In this document: positions 33,404-42,139 of the stretch, piece by piece | Position numbering within the stretch: the first letter of the stretch is position 1 | How the letters are laid out: each line of letters opens with the position of its first letter | Assembly: GCA_947507155.1 (NCBI GenBank) | Contig: CANNOC010000008.1 | Span: 1-64,000, forward strand | Source: an uncultured Collinsella sp. | GTDB taxonomy: Bacteria > Actinomycetota > Coriobacteriia > Coriobacteriales > Coriobacteriaceae | Reading direction: 5' to 3' | Length of the DNA stretch: 64,000 nucleotides | Translations under genes and position numbers: made by a program | Notes under the pieces: model-generated | What the model was told of the DNA's origin: nothing | Database searches by the model: none | The model's input: the letters and a program-made list of their open reading frames with translations, nothing else

Positions 33404-34351
33404 ATGAGCCAGAGCGTAAAACAGCTTAAAAAACAGCTCGTGGGTGCTGCCTGTGCGGTACTTATGTCTGCTGTTGCTCTCTCATCTGCTACCTATGCGT
33501 GGTATGTCGCAAACAACTCGGTAAAGGCCACGTCTTCAACCATTAGCGCAACGACTAATGGTTTCATCCTTCAGATCGATGAGCTCAGGAAGGGTGCCCA
33601 GCACGGTGGCGAACAGACGTCGCTCGCGGCTGCAATACAGGGCGGAAAGATAACGCCGTCTTCTACGGATGATCTTAAGAACTGGTTTGTCTGCCAAGGC
33701 TGGGGATCAGACGGTAGAGTAACCTCTTACTCGCAGATTAAGTTTAAGCAGGACGGCAAATCTGGCGAATACGAGGCTGGTGGCGAGACCCATTACGCCT
33801 ATCTCAAGAGTGAGTTTATTGTCTACACCATTACGGAGTCCGGTATAGCTGACGTGTATCTTGAAGGATCTGACGGAGAGCCTGTGGTTGTTACCGCTCA
33901 TGGGGCACCAACGACCGATACGATCCCGAATTCTTTGCGAGTCGGTATTACCACGCAGGCGATTGATGCTAATGGAAACCTGACTGGTGATGAAACTCTA
34001 AAGGTCGTATACGCTCCCGCTGCAGTTTCTCCCACCGATAAGGGTAACGATAAAAATGCCATCGCTGGATGGTCTTGCGTAAAGGACGCGGTCAAGGGAC
34101 CTCAAATGCCTTCCTACCAGCATATTGAAAAAGGCAACTGCACCGGCTGGCTTGCAAATAAGGTCGGAGACGATTATCAGGTTGACGCGGGTACGCATAA
34201 GATCGCAAGTCGTGTTGGCTATGATGGCATAGCGGTCCGAATATATATTTGGATGGAAGGTACCGATGCTGACTGCGTTAACAATGCTGCAGCTGAGGAC
34301 CTTGCGACATACGATGTGACTGTCAAACTCGCCGGTGTCGCAACATCGTAG
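33404..34351 (+). CDS. exported surface protein, SipW-type signal peptide (2)
   Basis: The 315-residue protein has the signal peptide KKQLVGAACAVLMSAVALSSATYAWYVANN. The C-terminal IYIWMEGTDADCVNNAAAEDL matches the motif shared with the 40-44 kb proteins. It has its own terminator on each side. It is AT-richer than the surrounding genes, which may reflect transfer or different expression needs. Confidence 0.82.
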   Translation: MSQSVKQLKKQLVGAACAVLMSAVALSSATYAWYVANNSVKATSSTISATTNGFILQIDELRKGAQHGGEQTSLAAAIQGGKITPSSTDDLKNWFVCQGWGSDGRVTSYSQIKFKQDGKSGEYEAGGETHYAYLKSEFIVYTITESGIADVYLEGSDGEPVVVTAHGAPTTDTIPNSLRVGITTQAIDANGNLTGDETLKVVYAPAAVSPTDKGNDKNAIAGWSCVKDAVKGPQMPSYQHIEKGNCTGWLANKVGDDYQVDAGTHKIASRVGYDGIAVRIYIWMEGTDADCVNNAAAEDLATYDVTVKLAGVATS

Positions 34352-34379
34352 TCCGACGTTCGCTAGCATGCGGATGACC

Positions 34380-34412
34380 AAGGGCCCACTTCGAAGGAAG
34401 TGGGCCCTTTTT
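34380..34412 (+). terminator. terminator after surface protein 2
   Basis: AAGGGCCCACTTC pairs perfectly with GAAGTGGGCCCTT around a 4-base loop, followed by TTT. Confidence 0.93.
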
Positions 34413-34473
34413 CGTTTGGCGCCATCACTGCATCGGCGATAATGTGAGGAACTGTTCTTCCTGGAGGTTCCTT

Positions 34474-35555
34474 ATGGACGGCATCGCTTCTAGTGTTCCG
34501 CTGATTGCTCGGCCGAGTTTTGACCGTGCTTGCAGCTTTGTGCCGTCCGAATATGTCCAGGCCTGGGAGTGGTTCTTGCGCGAGGAACAGCGTGGCGGCC
34601 TGTGGGACAAGCTCCCGCATCGCACCAATGCCGACAGCCCTCAATATCCCTTTCGTCTGACGATTGATTCCGAGCTCTTTCCGGTGTCGCGCGATTCGGG
34701 CATCTTTTGGCCTGGCCGCGGGCGCGTCAAGCATCCGCGAGAGAAGACCTTTGCGCTCTCGGTGCGCAATTCCAAACGTGGCACCTACCCCGTGTTCCGC
34801 CGCTCTATCTTGAGGACGGCACGTGGGTGCTCAAGTACTCGTCGCAGAGCACTTCGGTCGAAAACTGGCGCGACCAGGACTGCAACCAAAAGATGATCAA
34901 CTGCATGGAGTGCGGCGTTCCCGTTGGTGTATTCTTTGCAACGGGCGCCGGCTACAGGGTGCTTGGTCTCGCATTCGTCGAGCGCTACGAGCCCGAGAAC
35001 AGCTGGTTTGTACTGCACGGCCCCGTCCATAAGAGTGGGCCCGACGCTCGTTTCTTCCCCGATATGAGTTACATGAAGGATCCTCCGATTGCGGCGGAGT
35101 TCTCCGGTGCTCCGGCGAGCGATGATGAAAAGGTCCGCTATGCGCTGCGTCGCGAGCGGATCGGCCAGCAGCGTTTTCGCACTGAACTTTTTGAGGCCTA
35201 CACTGGTCGATGCACCGTCTCGGGTTGCAATGTCGACGAGGCGCTCGAAGCCGCGCATATCGAGAACTACTCGGGTCCCAAGTCGCAGGTTGTCAGCAAC
35301 GGCATTCTGCTGCGCCGCGACCTGCATTCGCTGTTCGATGCCCATCTGATTTCGTTTGAGTTGGTGCGCGGCGACTATCAGCTGTGTGGGTCGTATCTTC
35401 TGCAGCATACGGATTATGCAGCGTTTGCAGGGTCGGTATTGCGCGAGCCGGATGAGCATCGCCTGCGTCCCAATGCTCGATTCCTCGAAGCCCACCGCGC
35501 CGAGTTCGATTTCTCGGAATCGCGACGTCGGGCGGAAGCTGTTGCTCCGTATTAA
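34474..35555 (+). pseudogene. HNH endonuclease gene split by a frameshift
   Basis: The reading frame starts at ATG 34474 (GGAGG 6 bases upstream) and gives MDGIASSVPLIA ... SKRGTYPV, then breaks at 34792-34795 (GTGT). Reading on two bases later gives PPLYLEDGTWVLKYSS and the rest, with the HNH region TGRCTVSGCNVDEALEAAHI ... VSNGILLRRDLHSLFD. Dropping one GT pair restores about 360 residues in one frame. It is a real frameshift or a sequencing error; the HNH motif itself is intact. Confidence 0.75.
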
Positions 35556-35672
35556 GCGGGTGCTGCCTGTCGCAGTCCAATCATGTCGATTGATCGGATC
35601 GCGCTGCGCCGCATCGAGAGCTGCGCGATCCTGCCATCCTCTCCTCAACAGTTAAAACGGGAAAGGGGAGCC

Positions 35673-35954
35673 ATGGGATGGCGAAGCGATATCGCACGAG
35701 GCGTGTACGGGAACTTGCCGCGAGCGTTAATGGACCGGAGCCTGTTTCCGCTCGTCGAGGCCACCTGCAGCCAAATCTGTCTACCGTGCCCGAACTGTGG
35801 CGCAGGCCTCCCATGCCTAGACATCAGCTTCATCGACATCCGCGACAAACGCGCTACCGAACCGCGGGCTCGAACAGGTCTGCGCCTTCCAGTCTATCCT
35901 CAGCAATGCCCAACTTGCGGATGTGCCATTACCTATGACGAGGCGGAGTCATAG
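35673..35954 (+). CDS. hypothetical small zinc-ribbon protein
   Basis: The 93-residue protein has two Cys-rich knuckles, CPNCGAGLPC and CPTCGC, about 40 residues apart, a zinc-ribbon arrangement. AAAGGGGAG precedes the ATG at 35673; the frame is open further upstream but without a better start. I do not recognise the family. It lies between the frameshifted HNH gene and the DUF4143 ATPase. Confidence 0.5.
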   Translation: MGWRSDIARGVYGNLPRALMDRSLFPLVEATCSQICLPCPNCGAGLPCLDISFIDIRDKRATEPRARTGLRLPVYPQQCPTCGCAITYDEAES

Positions 35955-36006
35955 CTTCGAAGATCGAATTGCCCGTTAAACAAACCCAGTGCCCCGAATC
36001 ACCGCC

Positions 36007-37305
36007 CTACGCCCGCAACGCTCCAATGGGGAATACGTAGACGTCGTGCTCGGCGTCGTAGCGGCAGAAGGGCGAGGTCGCGGTGATGACGGCGCAGAAC
36101 TCCGGCTGGGGGTTGCGCGCGGCAGGGTTCAGGGCGACCTTGCGGCGCAGGCGCTCGATGTTGCGGATTCCGTCGCTAACCTTGGATTCGCCGAGCTTGA
36201 TTTCTATCGCTGCCCAGCGGCCATCGTTCAGCTCGATGATGGCATCGACCTCAAGCCCGTCGGAGTCGCCGTAGTAGTGGAGCGAGCCCGGATGCGAGCC
36301 GGGCAGGCATGAGGTGTAGACACTCAGATCGTGAATGCACAGAGACTCAAAGAGCAGACCAAAAGTCTGGCCGTCCGCAAGGAGCCTTTCGGGATTCATT
36401 CCAAGCGCGGCTGCGGGAATGGAGGGGTCGGCGAAATAGCGCTTTGGCTTGGTGCGCAGGCGGGATTTTGCGCGGACGGGTGCATCCCAACCGGGCAGAT
36501 TTACAATCGCATACATGCTTTCCAACATGTCGAGGTAAAACGCCACGGTCGAAGTTGCCGGTTGGGCGTCGCTGTCGCCCAACGAGGCGTCTGCCGCGAT
36601 GGTGTTGAGCGTGGCAGAGGTCGCAACGTTGCGCGCGAGCGAGGACACAATGTGCCGTGCCGTAGACCCCACACCTCCTTTTTGCGGAACGCTGACTTCG
36701 TACATGGCATCGAGATACTGGTTGACGACCTCTGCGGCCATCTGAGGGCTCGCCCCGACAAGCGCCGGCCATCCTCCACAGCAAATTGCGTCGGCCAGCA
36801 TGGGGAGCGAGCCTGTATAGGCCGAAGGTTCGAATGATCCTTCGAATAGGTTTTGCAGCGAAACGGATCCCGTTGAAAGCCCTCGTTCCCAAAGCGTCAT
36901 GGTGCTCATGTCGAGACGGGCTATGCGACCGGCGCCGCTGTGAGTGACAGAGTCTTTTGCCGGCGTTGACGACCCGGTGAGGATAAAGAGGCCCTTCTTG
37001 CCGCCGGATGCATCTACGGCGCGGCGCGTGGCATCCCATGTTGCGGGGGTCTCCTGCCACTCATCGATGACGTGCGGCTTATTGCCCTGAAGAGCGAGCG
37101 AAGGATCGGCTTCGACCAGCGACTTTATGTTTGGGTCATCAAGTTGAACGACGCTCTCACCGAATGCGAGCGCGGTCCATGATTTACCGCACCACTTTGT
37201 GCCCCGAATCTCGACCGCTCCAAAAATCTGGAGCAGGGTTTGCAGTCGTTCGTCCAAAAGGCGAGGACGGTAGGATTTGGGCTGTTCCGAACCATAGGAT
37301 ATCAT
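36007..37305 (-). CDS. AAA ATPase with DUF4143 nuclease-like C-terminus
   Basis: The 432-residue protein of the AAA_14 + DUF4143 family has a Walker A region RGTKWCGKS near residues 34-42, then VIDEWQE as a Walker B-like motif, the sensor region LFILTGSS, and a C-terminal domain with VDAIIEL and AAIEIKLGESK, which fit D and ExK of a PD-(D/E)XK fold. Role is unknown; such genes are typical of accessory regions. The ATG at 37305 was chosen because the longer frame reads through the iterons. It lies just downstream of four 23-bp-spaced palindromes. Confidence 0.8.
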   Translation of the reverse strand: MISYGSEQPKSYRPRLLDERLQTLLQIFGAVEIRGTKWCGKSWTALAFGESVVQLDDPNIKSLVEADPSLALQGNKPHVIDEWQETPATWDATRRAVDASGGKKGLFILTGSSTPAKDSVTHSGAGRIARLDMSTMTLWERGLSTGSVSLQNLFEGSFEPSAYTGSLPMLADAICCGGWPALVGASPQMAAEVVNQYLDAMYEVSVPQKGGVGSTARHIVSSLARNVATSATLNTIAADASLGDSDAQPATSTVAFYLDMLESMYAIVNLPGWDAPVRAKSRLRTKPKRYFADPSIPAAALGMNPERLLADGQTFGLLFESLCIHDLSVYTSCLPGSHPGSLHYYGDSDGLEVDAIIELNDGRWAAIEIKLGESKVSDGIRNIERLRRKVALNPAARNPQPEFCAVITATSPFCRYDAEHDVYVFPIGALRA

Positions 37306-37334
37306 GATTTGATAAACCTCACTACCTGCGCATA

Positions 37335-37416
37335 CTCGATTTTCGAGGATAATCATACTCGATTTTCGAGGATATTCACACTCGATTTTCGAGGAAATCT
37401 GGACTCGATTTTCGAG
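37335..37416. repeat. four 23-bp-spaced CTCGATTTTCGAG iterons
   Basis: The near-palindrome CTCGATTTTCGAG occurs at 37335, 37358, 37381 and 37404, with an exact 23-bp period. It lies between the DUF4143 ATPase start and the DUF5710 gene. These look like operator iterons for the ATPase promoter. A CRISPR array was considered and rejected because the spacers are only 10 bases and related. Confidence 0.9.
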
Positions 37417-37423
37417 TTTTGCC

Positions 37424-38122
37424 CTACAGGTAGATCCCCTCGAACAGGCTCTTGTGGAACTTAGTGTGGTGGTCGCGTGCCCAGGTGAAGAGCGCCTGGC
37501 CAAAGTTGCCTTGGCTGGCGGGGATGCCATAGACGCCGGCGACTTCCACGCGCACGAACTCCAGCGCGGGTAGCTTGTTGATGGCCGTGAGCGCAAACGG
37601 CGACGTGGGCTCCTCGAACAGGTAATGGCTGCCTTGCAGCGCGCCGCAGCCGGTGCAGGTGCTGGCGAGCGATGCGGTCTTGGTGGTGCGCGACGTTACG
37701 GGCTTGTAGCCGCAGCGCTCGCGCAGGTAGTCGCGGATCTCGGCCGGCACGCAGCCCAGTGCGGGGACGATGGCTACGGCGTTGGCGCAGGCGGTGTCGA
37801 TTGCGATGTGGCCCGCGTCGTCCATGGCGGGCGCATCGCCGGGCGCAGCCTTGCTGCCCGAGTCCTCGGCCACCCGATACGGAATGCCAAAGGCCGCGAC
37901 CGTTGTCTGCTGGTGGCACTTCCAACATTCGCGCTTGCCCAGCACCAGGTAGATGTAGGGCGCGCTGGGGTCGGAGCGATCTACGCCGGGCAGCCACGCG
38001 GCAAAGGGCTCGGGGTTGACGCCATCGGGCACGTACCAGATCTTCTTGACCCGGTCCCACTTGGCGCCCAGGGCCTTGGCCTCGTCTTTGTGCGAAAAGG
38101 GAACATCGAGCTCGGTGCGCAT
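37424..38122 (-). CDS. DUF5710-domain protein with Cys knuckles
   Basis: The 232-residue protein has an N-terminal DUF5710 motif (LDVPFSHKDEAKALGAKWD ... KKIWYVPDG, residues about 5-32) found in proteins linked to DNA primases/helicases and mobile elements. Further on, CWKCHQQ and CTGCG look like a metal-binding pair. The ATG at 38122 has AAAGGAG upstream. It ends 8 bases from the last iteron. Function is unknown. Confidence 0.7.
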   Translation of the reverse strand: MRTELDVPFSHKDEAKALGAKWDRVKKIWYVPDGVNPEPFAAWLPGVDRSDPSAPYIYLVLGKRECWKCHQQTTVAAFGIPYRVAEDSGSKAAPGDAPAMDDAGHIAIDTACANAVAIVPALGCVPAEIRDYLRERCGYKPVTSRTTKTASLASTCTGCGALQGSHYLFEEPTSPFALTAINKLPALEFVRVEVAGVYGIPASQGNFGQALFTWARDHHTKFHKSLFEGIYL

Positions 38123-38524
38123 GGCGGCTCCTTTGTGCGGCTTGCGGTGCATGTGCTCCAAGGATACCCCAGCGTTGGGTGCTCGATGCGCACGACTGGG
38201 GCCGGCGGTGTCTGAGCCGGTGACCGATGGCGTCTGCTGTCTTAACAAGGCGATTGCGGTTTGGCGTGCGGTCGCTGGATGGATGCTTCGACCGTCCAAG
38301 AAGTAGCGGGGTGTTTTGGCGGGGGCGTGCCGTCAAGCAAATGGGCAAGTGCTTGGTCAGCTTTTGGCCAGTTGAGCGGCAACCTTGCCAAAATCTTGAC
38401 GGATTTGCATTTAGACGTCGACGAATGAACACTTTGGTTGCACCGTGGCAAAAAACCGCTGGTCGTTTGCCGAAAACTCGCCGGAGTCGCGAGCCGTCTC
38501 CGATGCACATGCTATCTTCGCGCC
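38123..38524. other. 402-bp gap with no supported gene
   Basis: Between the divergent DUF5710 gene and the orphan gene at 38525 I see no convincing gene, RNA or strong hairpin. It presumably holds both promoters. Confidence 0.5.
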
Positions 38525-39628
38525 ATGAGGTACTTCATCGTTTCACATAACGCTGCACTGGCGCTCTTGGCGCACATCCCGAACCCGCGCTTTGGGGATT
38601 CGGAACCAGAGGTCGTGTCGATCGCGGGCGCCTGCGCGCTCTCGGATCAAGAAGCGCAGGAGGTTATCGATCGCTATGACCTGGGAATCGATACGCTGGA
38701 TTTGCTGGTGCCGTCGCGCGCCGACCGTCGGCGGAGCAAGCACGTTAAGACGCATCTGTGCACCAACGAGCTCCCGGCAGGTTCGTTTATCTCGCTGGGC
38801 CACTGGATGGGCGACCTGGATGCATACGTGTGCTCTCCCGAGCTGGCGTTTTTGCAGGCAGCGCACGATGGCGATGCGGCGGCGGCCATCTATGCCGGCT
38901 ATGCCATGACATCGGACTACCGGCTGGATAACCTTGCTCCCGGCGGGGTAACAAGCAGGGATGCGGGCATGCGCGACGGCAGGCTCACGACCAAGGAGCT
39001 CATTGCGGCGTACCTTGACCGGGCGTCAAAGGTGAGGGGCGCCGCCAAGGCGAAGGCGTTGCTTCCGTGCGTGGAAGAGGGCTCACGGTCTCCAAGGGAG
39101 TCGGGGCTTTGCATGTTTATGTCGCTACCTGCGTATTACGGCGGGCTTGCGCTGGGCAAGGCCGAACTGAACAAGAAGTACTTCATTCGCGACGGTTACA
39201 ACGATGGGCGCAACCGCAAACTGCGCGTGTTGGAGCGCACACCCGACATAACGCTTACGGCGAAAGCAGAGGTGGGCTTGGATAAAGTAAGGGCTGGCTT
39301 GCTGCCCGAGGTGTTTACCGCACTGGTCGATTACGACAGCGATGCCATCCATGACGGAAGCGAGAAAATCCACAAGGATGCCGAGCGCCGTAACGAGCTG
39401 CAGATGCTCAATGAGGTCGCGTACTTTACGGTGACGACTGACCAGGCGAGCGACTACGAAAAGCTCGTTCGCCTGTGCGAGCGCATCCGACGCAAGCTGC
39501 ATCGTCGCAAGCGGCCCATATTTTACAAGCCTATGACTGAGGAAGCGCGATATTTGGCACAGGCGCGCCTCGAGACAAAGCGGTTTAAGCTCTGGCAGAC
39601 CGTTATTGAGGCGCATCAGTATTGGTAG
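38525..39628 (+). CDS. orphan 367-aa protein, possibly nuclease-like at the C-terminus
   Basis: I do not recognise the full-length family. The N-terminal half shows LGIDTLDLLVPSRADRRRSK and SLGHWMGDLDAYVCSPELAF, recalling AbiEi/DUF559-linked proteins of the type at 16884. The C-terminus has ALVDYDSDAIHDGSEKIHKD then ERRNELQML, which could be a DUF559-like core. The ATG at 38525 is used because the frame upstream has no ribosome site. Presence in an accessory region suggests defence or regulation, unproven. Confidence 0.55.
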   Translation: MRYFIVSHNAALALLAHIPNPRFGDSEPEVVSIAGACALSDQEAQEVIDRYDLGIDTLDLLVPSRADRRRSKHVKTHLCTNELPAGSFISLGHWMGDLDAYVCSPELAFLQAAHDGDAAAAIYAGYAMTSDYRLDNLAPGGVTSRDAGMRDGRLTTKELIAAYLDRASKVRGAAKAKALLPCVEEGSRSPRESGLCMFMSLPAYYGGLALGKAELNKKYFIRDGYNDGRNRKLRVLERTPDITLTAKAEVGLDKVRAGLLPEVFTALVDYDSDAIHDGSEKIHKDAERRNELQMLNEVAYFTVTTDQASDYEKLVRLCERIRRKLHRRKRPIFYKPMTEEARYLAQARLETKRFKLWQTVIEAHQYW

Positions 39629-39664
39629 AGCGGGCCTTTGGCGGCGGAGGGGTGCTGCCGTATT

Positions 39665-39844
39665 GAAGGTGAATGGTTTCCTGCGAAGTGAACGAGCGTT
39701 TTTGGACCCCCGAAGCATCCACACTTTTTGGCGCCAAAACCGCAGGATTCTAACGACAAAACCGCAGGAAATGAGCCGCCAAAAGTGTCGATGCTCCGGG
39801 GGTTCGTTTTGGCTCGTTCACTTCGCGGGAAACCATTCACCTTC
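39665..39844. repeat. 180-bp long inverted-repeat element, copy 2
   Basis: It has the same length and layout as 14038-14217. The outer arm 39665-39681 pairs perfectly with 39828-39844. Where copy 1 has ATACTTTTCC paired with GGAAAAGTAT, this copy has ATGGTTTCC paired with GGAAACCAT, so both arms changed together. The inner GGACCCCCGAAGCATC stem is kept with two differences on its right side. Confidence 0.85.
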
Positions 39845-39910
39845 GATTTGCGGGGGTCGCCCGGATATGGCTGCGAGGCCCATTCGGGCCTGATCGGGGC
39901 GCTCGCTGGG

Positions 39911-40018
39911 GTTGTTTGGGCGACTTTGGGCTTGGCTGGGGTGGCCTCCGGTGTTGTCGAGACCACTTTGGGCTCGATTGGTGTGGTTGCTGGCGTTGTT
40001 GAGACGGCTTTGGGCGCC
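39911..40018. repeat. 42-bp degenerate tandem repeat
   Basis: About 2.6 copies start at 39911, 39953 and 39995 (GTTGTxxGxGxxxCTTTGGGC...). Reading the minus strand gives 14-residue Pro/Thr-rich repeats of the type VSTTPEATPAKPK, but with no start or ribosome site and a frame that runs through the tRNA gene. It is probably a gene remnant or minisatellite. Confidence 0.55.
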
Positions 40019-40088
40019 GCGACGCCCGCATGGCTTGGCGGCGTAAAACAAAACAGCTCAGAGGCGAAGCCTCTGAGCTGCGAACATT

Positions 40089-40163
40089 TGGTGGGCGTTA
40101 GAAGATTTGAACTTCTGACCTCTTCCGTGTCAGGGAAGCGCTCTCCCCCTGAGCTAAACGCCC
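40089..40163 (-). tRNA. tRNA-Val (GAC anticodon), CCA encoded
   Basis: The minus strand reads acceptor GGGCGTT / AACGCCC, a D arm GCTC...GAGC, anticodon stem CTTCC / GGAAG with loop CTGACAC (anticodon GAC), a TpsiC arm with TTCAAAT, discriminator A and an encoded CCA. It is 75 nucleotides. No integrase or flanking duplication was found beside it. Confidence 0.93.
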
Positions 40164-40392
40164 GATCAAGGGTGCGCGAGTGCGCAGGGAATAATATAAC
40201 GGAGCTCCCGCCCAGTGGCAAGAACTATTTTTAAAAAGCGGCGATTTGCGACCCTATCCGCCCCGATGCAGCGCGAACAGCACGCGGAAAGTCGCGATTG
40301 TACCCCCGATGAACTGCACATTCGCGTAAAATAACTCCATTATGGGCAAATGGTGTCCAGGTAGTTTACAGCACAGCATCTGGGGGAGGGGC

Positions 40393-41277
40393 ATGTCGGA
40401 CGCACGCTCGCTGCGAAAACAGTTCAATCGCATGCTCGCCACGTTGCTGGTGGCGCTTGCTGCTGCCGGAGCTGTAACGTATGCCTGGTACATCTACAAC
40501 GCCAACCGCCATATCACCGATGTCAAGATGGCCGCGGGTACGGGCGTGACCTTCCTCATCTCCAACGAGTACGACGGCGAATACAAAACCAACGCTGGCC
40601 TGAGCTTTGCAGGTCTGCTCGATCCCGTCTCGACCGACAACGTGCTCAACGGCTTTCAAAAGGTAACGGGCTTTACCGGCGGAACCACGCAGGACTCTTT
40701 GTTTGCCAGCATGTTTGGCGCGGCTGAGCATTCCGACTACTACAAGACCTCTCTGTACCTGGCCACTAACTCGGCCGCAACCGACGTGTACCTGTCGGGC
40801 ATCGACTTTACCGAGCAGGATCCGGCAAAACCCATCTCCACCGCCCTGCGCGTGGGGCTGGTTGCCTATGCTCCAGGGCAGAGCGACACCGTTACGGGCC
40901 AGTACGTCTTTGAGGTCTCGGGCGAGCACAATTCCCAGGCGCGCTATAACACGCTCGATGGTAAGGACGCCGGCGAAAGCGAGCAGAACCACCTGGTACT
41001 CGACAGCACCCGCTCCGATGGTGCCACGGTCCATTTTGACCAGCTGACCAGCGCAAACTTCTGCGACTACAACGAAGACACCGGCATCGTGAGTCTCAAG
41101 GAGGCCACGACCAAGATCTGCAGCTTGCCCGCCGCTGCCAAAGGCGCCGATCGTAGCACGCCCGTGCGTGTGGATGTATACGTGTGGCTGGAAGGCTGCG
41201 ATCCCGACTGCACCAACAACCTGGTCGCCACCAGCTTGCAATCGCTGGCGCTGCGCTTTGCCGGCAAGCGTTCGTAA
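40393..41277 (+). CDS. exported surface protein, SipW-type signal peptide (3)
   Basis: The 294-residue first gene of the 40-49 kb operon has signal peptide RKQFNRMLATLLVALAAAGA ending VTYAWYIYNAN. The mature part is Thr/Ser/Asn-rich with DVYLSGIDFTEQDPAK. The C-terminus is VDVYVWLEGCDPDCTNNLVATSLQSL, the clearest form of the shared motif, with two Cys. The ATG at 40393 has GGGGGAGGGG upstream. It is probably released or assembled outside the membrane after cleavage by a SipW-type peptidase. Confidence 0.82.
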   Translation: MSDARSLRKQFNRMLATLLVALAAAGAVTYAWYIYNANRHITDVKMAAGTGVTFLISNEYDGEYKTNAGLSFAGLLDPVSTDNVLNGFQKVTGFTGGTTQDSLFASMFGAAEHSDYYKTSLYLATNSAATDVYLSGIDFTEQDPAKPISTALRVGLVAYAPGQSDTVTGQYVFEVSGEHNSQARYNTLDGKDAGESEQNHLVLDSTRSDGATVHFDQLTSANFCDYNEDTGIVSLKEATTKICSLPAAAKGADRSTPVRVDVYVWLEGCDPDCTNNLVATSLQSLALRFAGKRS

Positions 41278-41288
41278 GGGGGCTGGGT

Positions 41289-42125
41289 ATGAGTGCATCG
41301 AACATCAAAGACATCCTAAGCTCGCGCCGTCGCATGGTTGCCGCGGCCGCATGGATGTTGGTGCTGGTAGCCGCCCTGAGCGCCGCCACCTACGCCTGGT
41401 TCAGCAACTCGCGCTACACCAACGTGACGCCCGTGGCGCACACGGTAAGCGACGAGGGTTCCGACCTGCAGATCGGCCTTTCGGCTAACGGGCCCTGGGA
41501 CACAACGGCAACGCTTGCCGCGGCCGACAAGACGCTCTATCCCATCTCGACGGCAGACCTTTCCCGCTTTTGGCGTGGCACGTTCCAAAACGCCGCGGGC
41601 ATCACGACCAACTTTGCCGACTGCACCGCGCAGCTGGACGACTACGCTCTTTCGGGCACGCTGTACCTCAAGGGCAACGACAGCGCGCTCAACGTGTATC
41701 TGTATCAGGGCCAGATGAGCGTGACGAGCGACCCGCAGCTGCTGGCCGCGCTGCGCCTGGGCCTGGTCATCACGACCCAGTCGGGCACGCAAACGCATAT
41801 CTTTACCTGCGATGACCTAGGTAACACCGCTGGCGCTACCAGCAGACGCACTACGGCGCAAGACGGCGTGGTTGTGGCGGGCGGCGCTTCGGGCTGGGCC
41901 TACACCGCCGACCCTGCGCGCGCCATAAGCGCTTACAGTATGGACGGCGCCGGCGACACGCCCACGGCGCGCGCGGGCGCCACGCCCATCTGCACGCTGG
42001 CCGCCAACGAGGTGGCAAGCGCTCATTACGTTGTGTACATGGAAGGCTGCGACGCTAATTGCATCGACGAGGCCCAGGCCCGCGATGTGGTACTGCAGCT
42101 TGCCTTTGCCGCGGCCAAGGCATAG
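41289..42125 (+). CDS. exported surface protein, SipW-type signal peptide (4)
   Basis: The 278-residue protein has the signal peptide SSRRRMVAAAAWMLVLVAALSAATYAWFSNS. It has a Thr-rich mature part with LYPISTADLSRFW, echoed in the protein at 42140 (LYPVSTFDLNGF). The C-terminus HYVVYMEGCDANCIDEAQARD matches the family motif. It starts 11 bases after the previous stop and belongs to the same transcript. Confidence 0.82.
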   Translation: MSASNIKDILSSRRRMVAAAAWMLVLVAALSAATYAWFSNSRYTNVTPVAHTVSDEGSDLQIGLSANGPWDTTATLAAADKTLYPISTADLSRFWRGTFQNAAGITTNFADCTAQLDDYALSGTLYLKGNDSALNVYLYQGQMSVTSDPQLLAALRLGLVITTQSGTQTHIFTCDDLGNTAGATSRRTTAQDGVVVAGGASGWAYTADPARAISAYSMDGAGDTPTARAGATPICTLAANEVASAHYVVYMEGCDANCIDEAQARDVVLQLAFAAAKA

Positions 42126-42139
42126 GGGGGGCGAGCTAA

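Noticed and set aside
37335..37416. CRISPR array
   Set aside because: The repeat is 13 bp, the spacers 10 bp and similar to each other, and no cas genes are present.
40089..40163. tRNA-linked integration site
   Set aside because: No integrase gene or duplicated tRNA 3' end was seen on either side.
39616..40221. Pro/Thr-repeat protein gene on the minus strand
   Set aside because: The frame runs through the tRNA-Val gene and the long inverted repeat and has no start signal.
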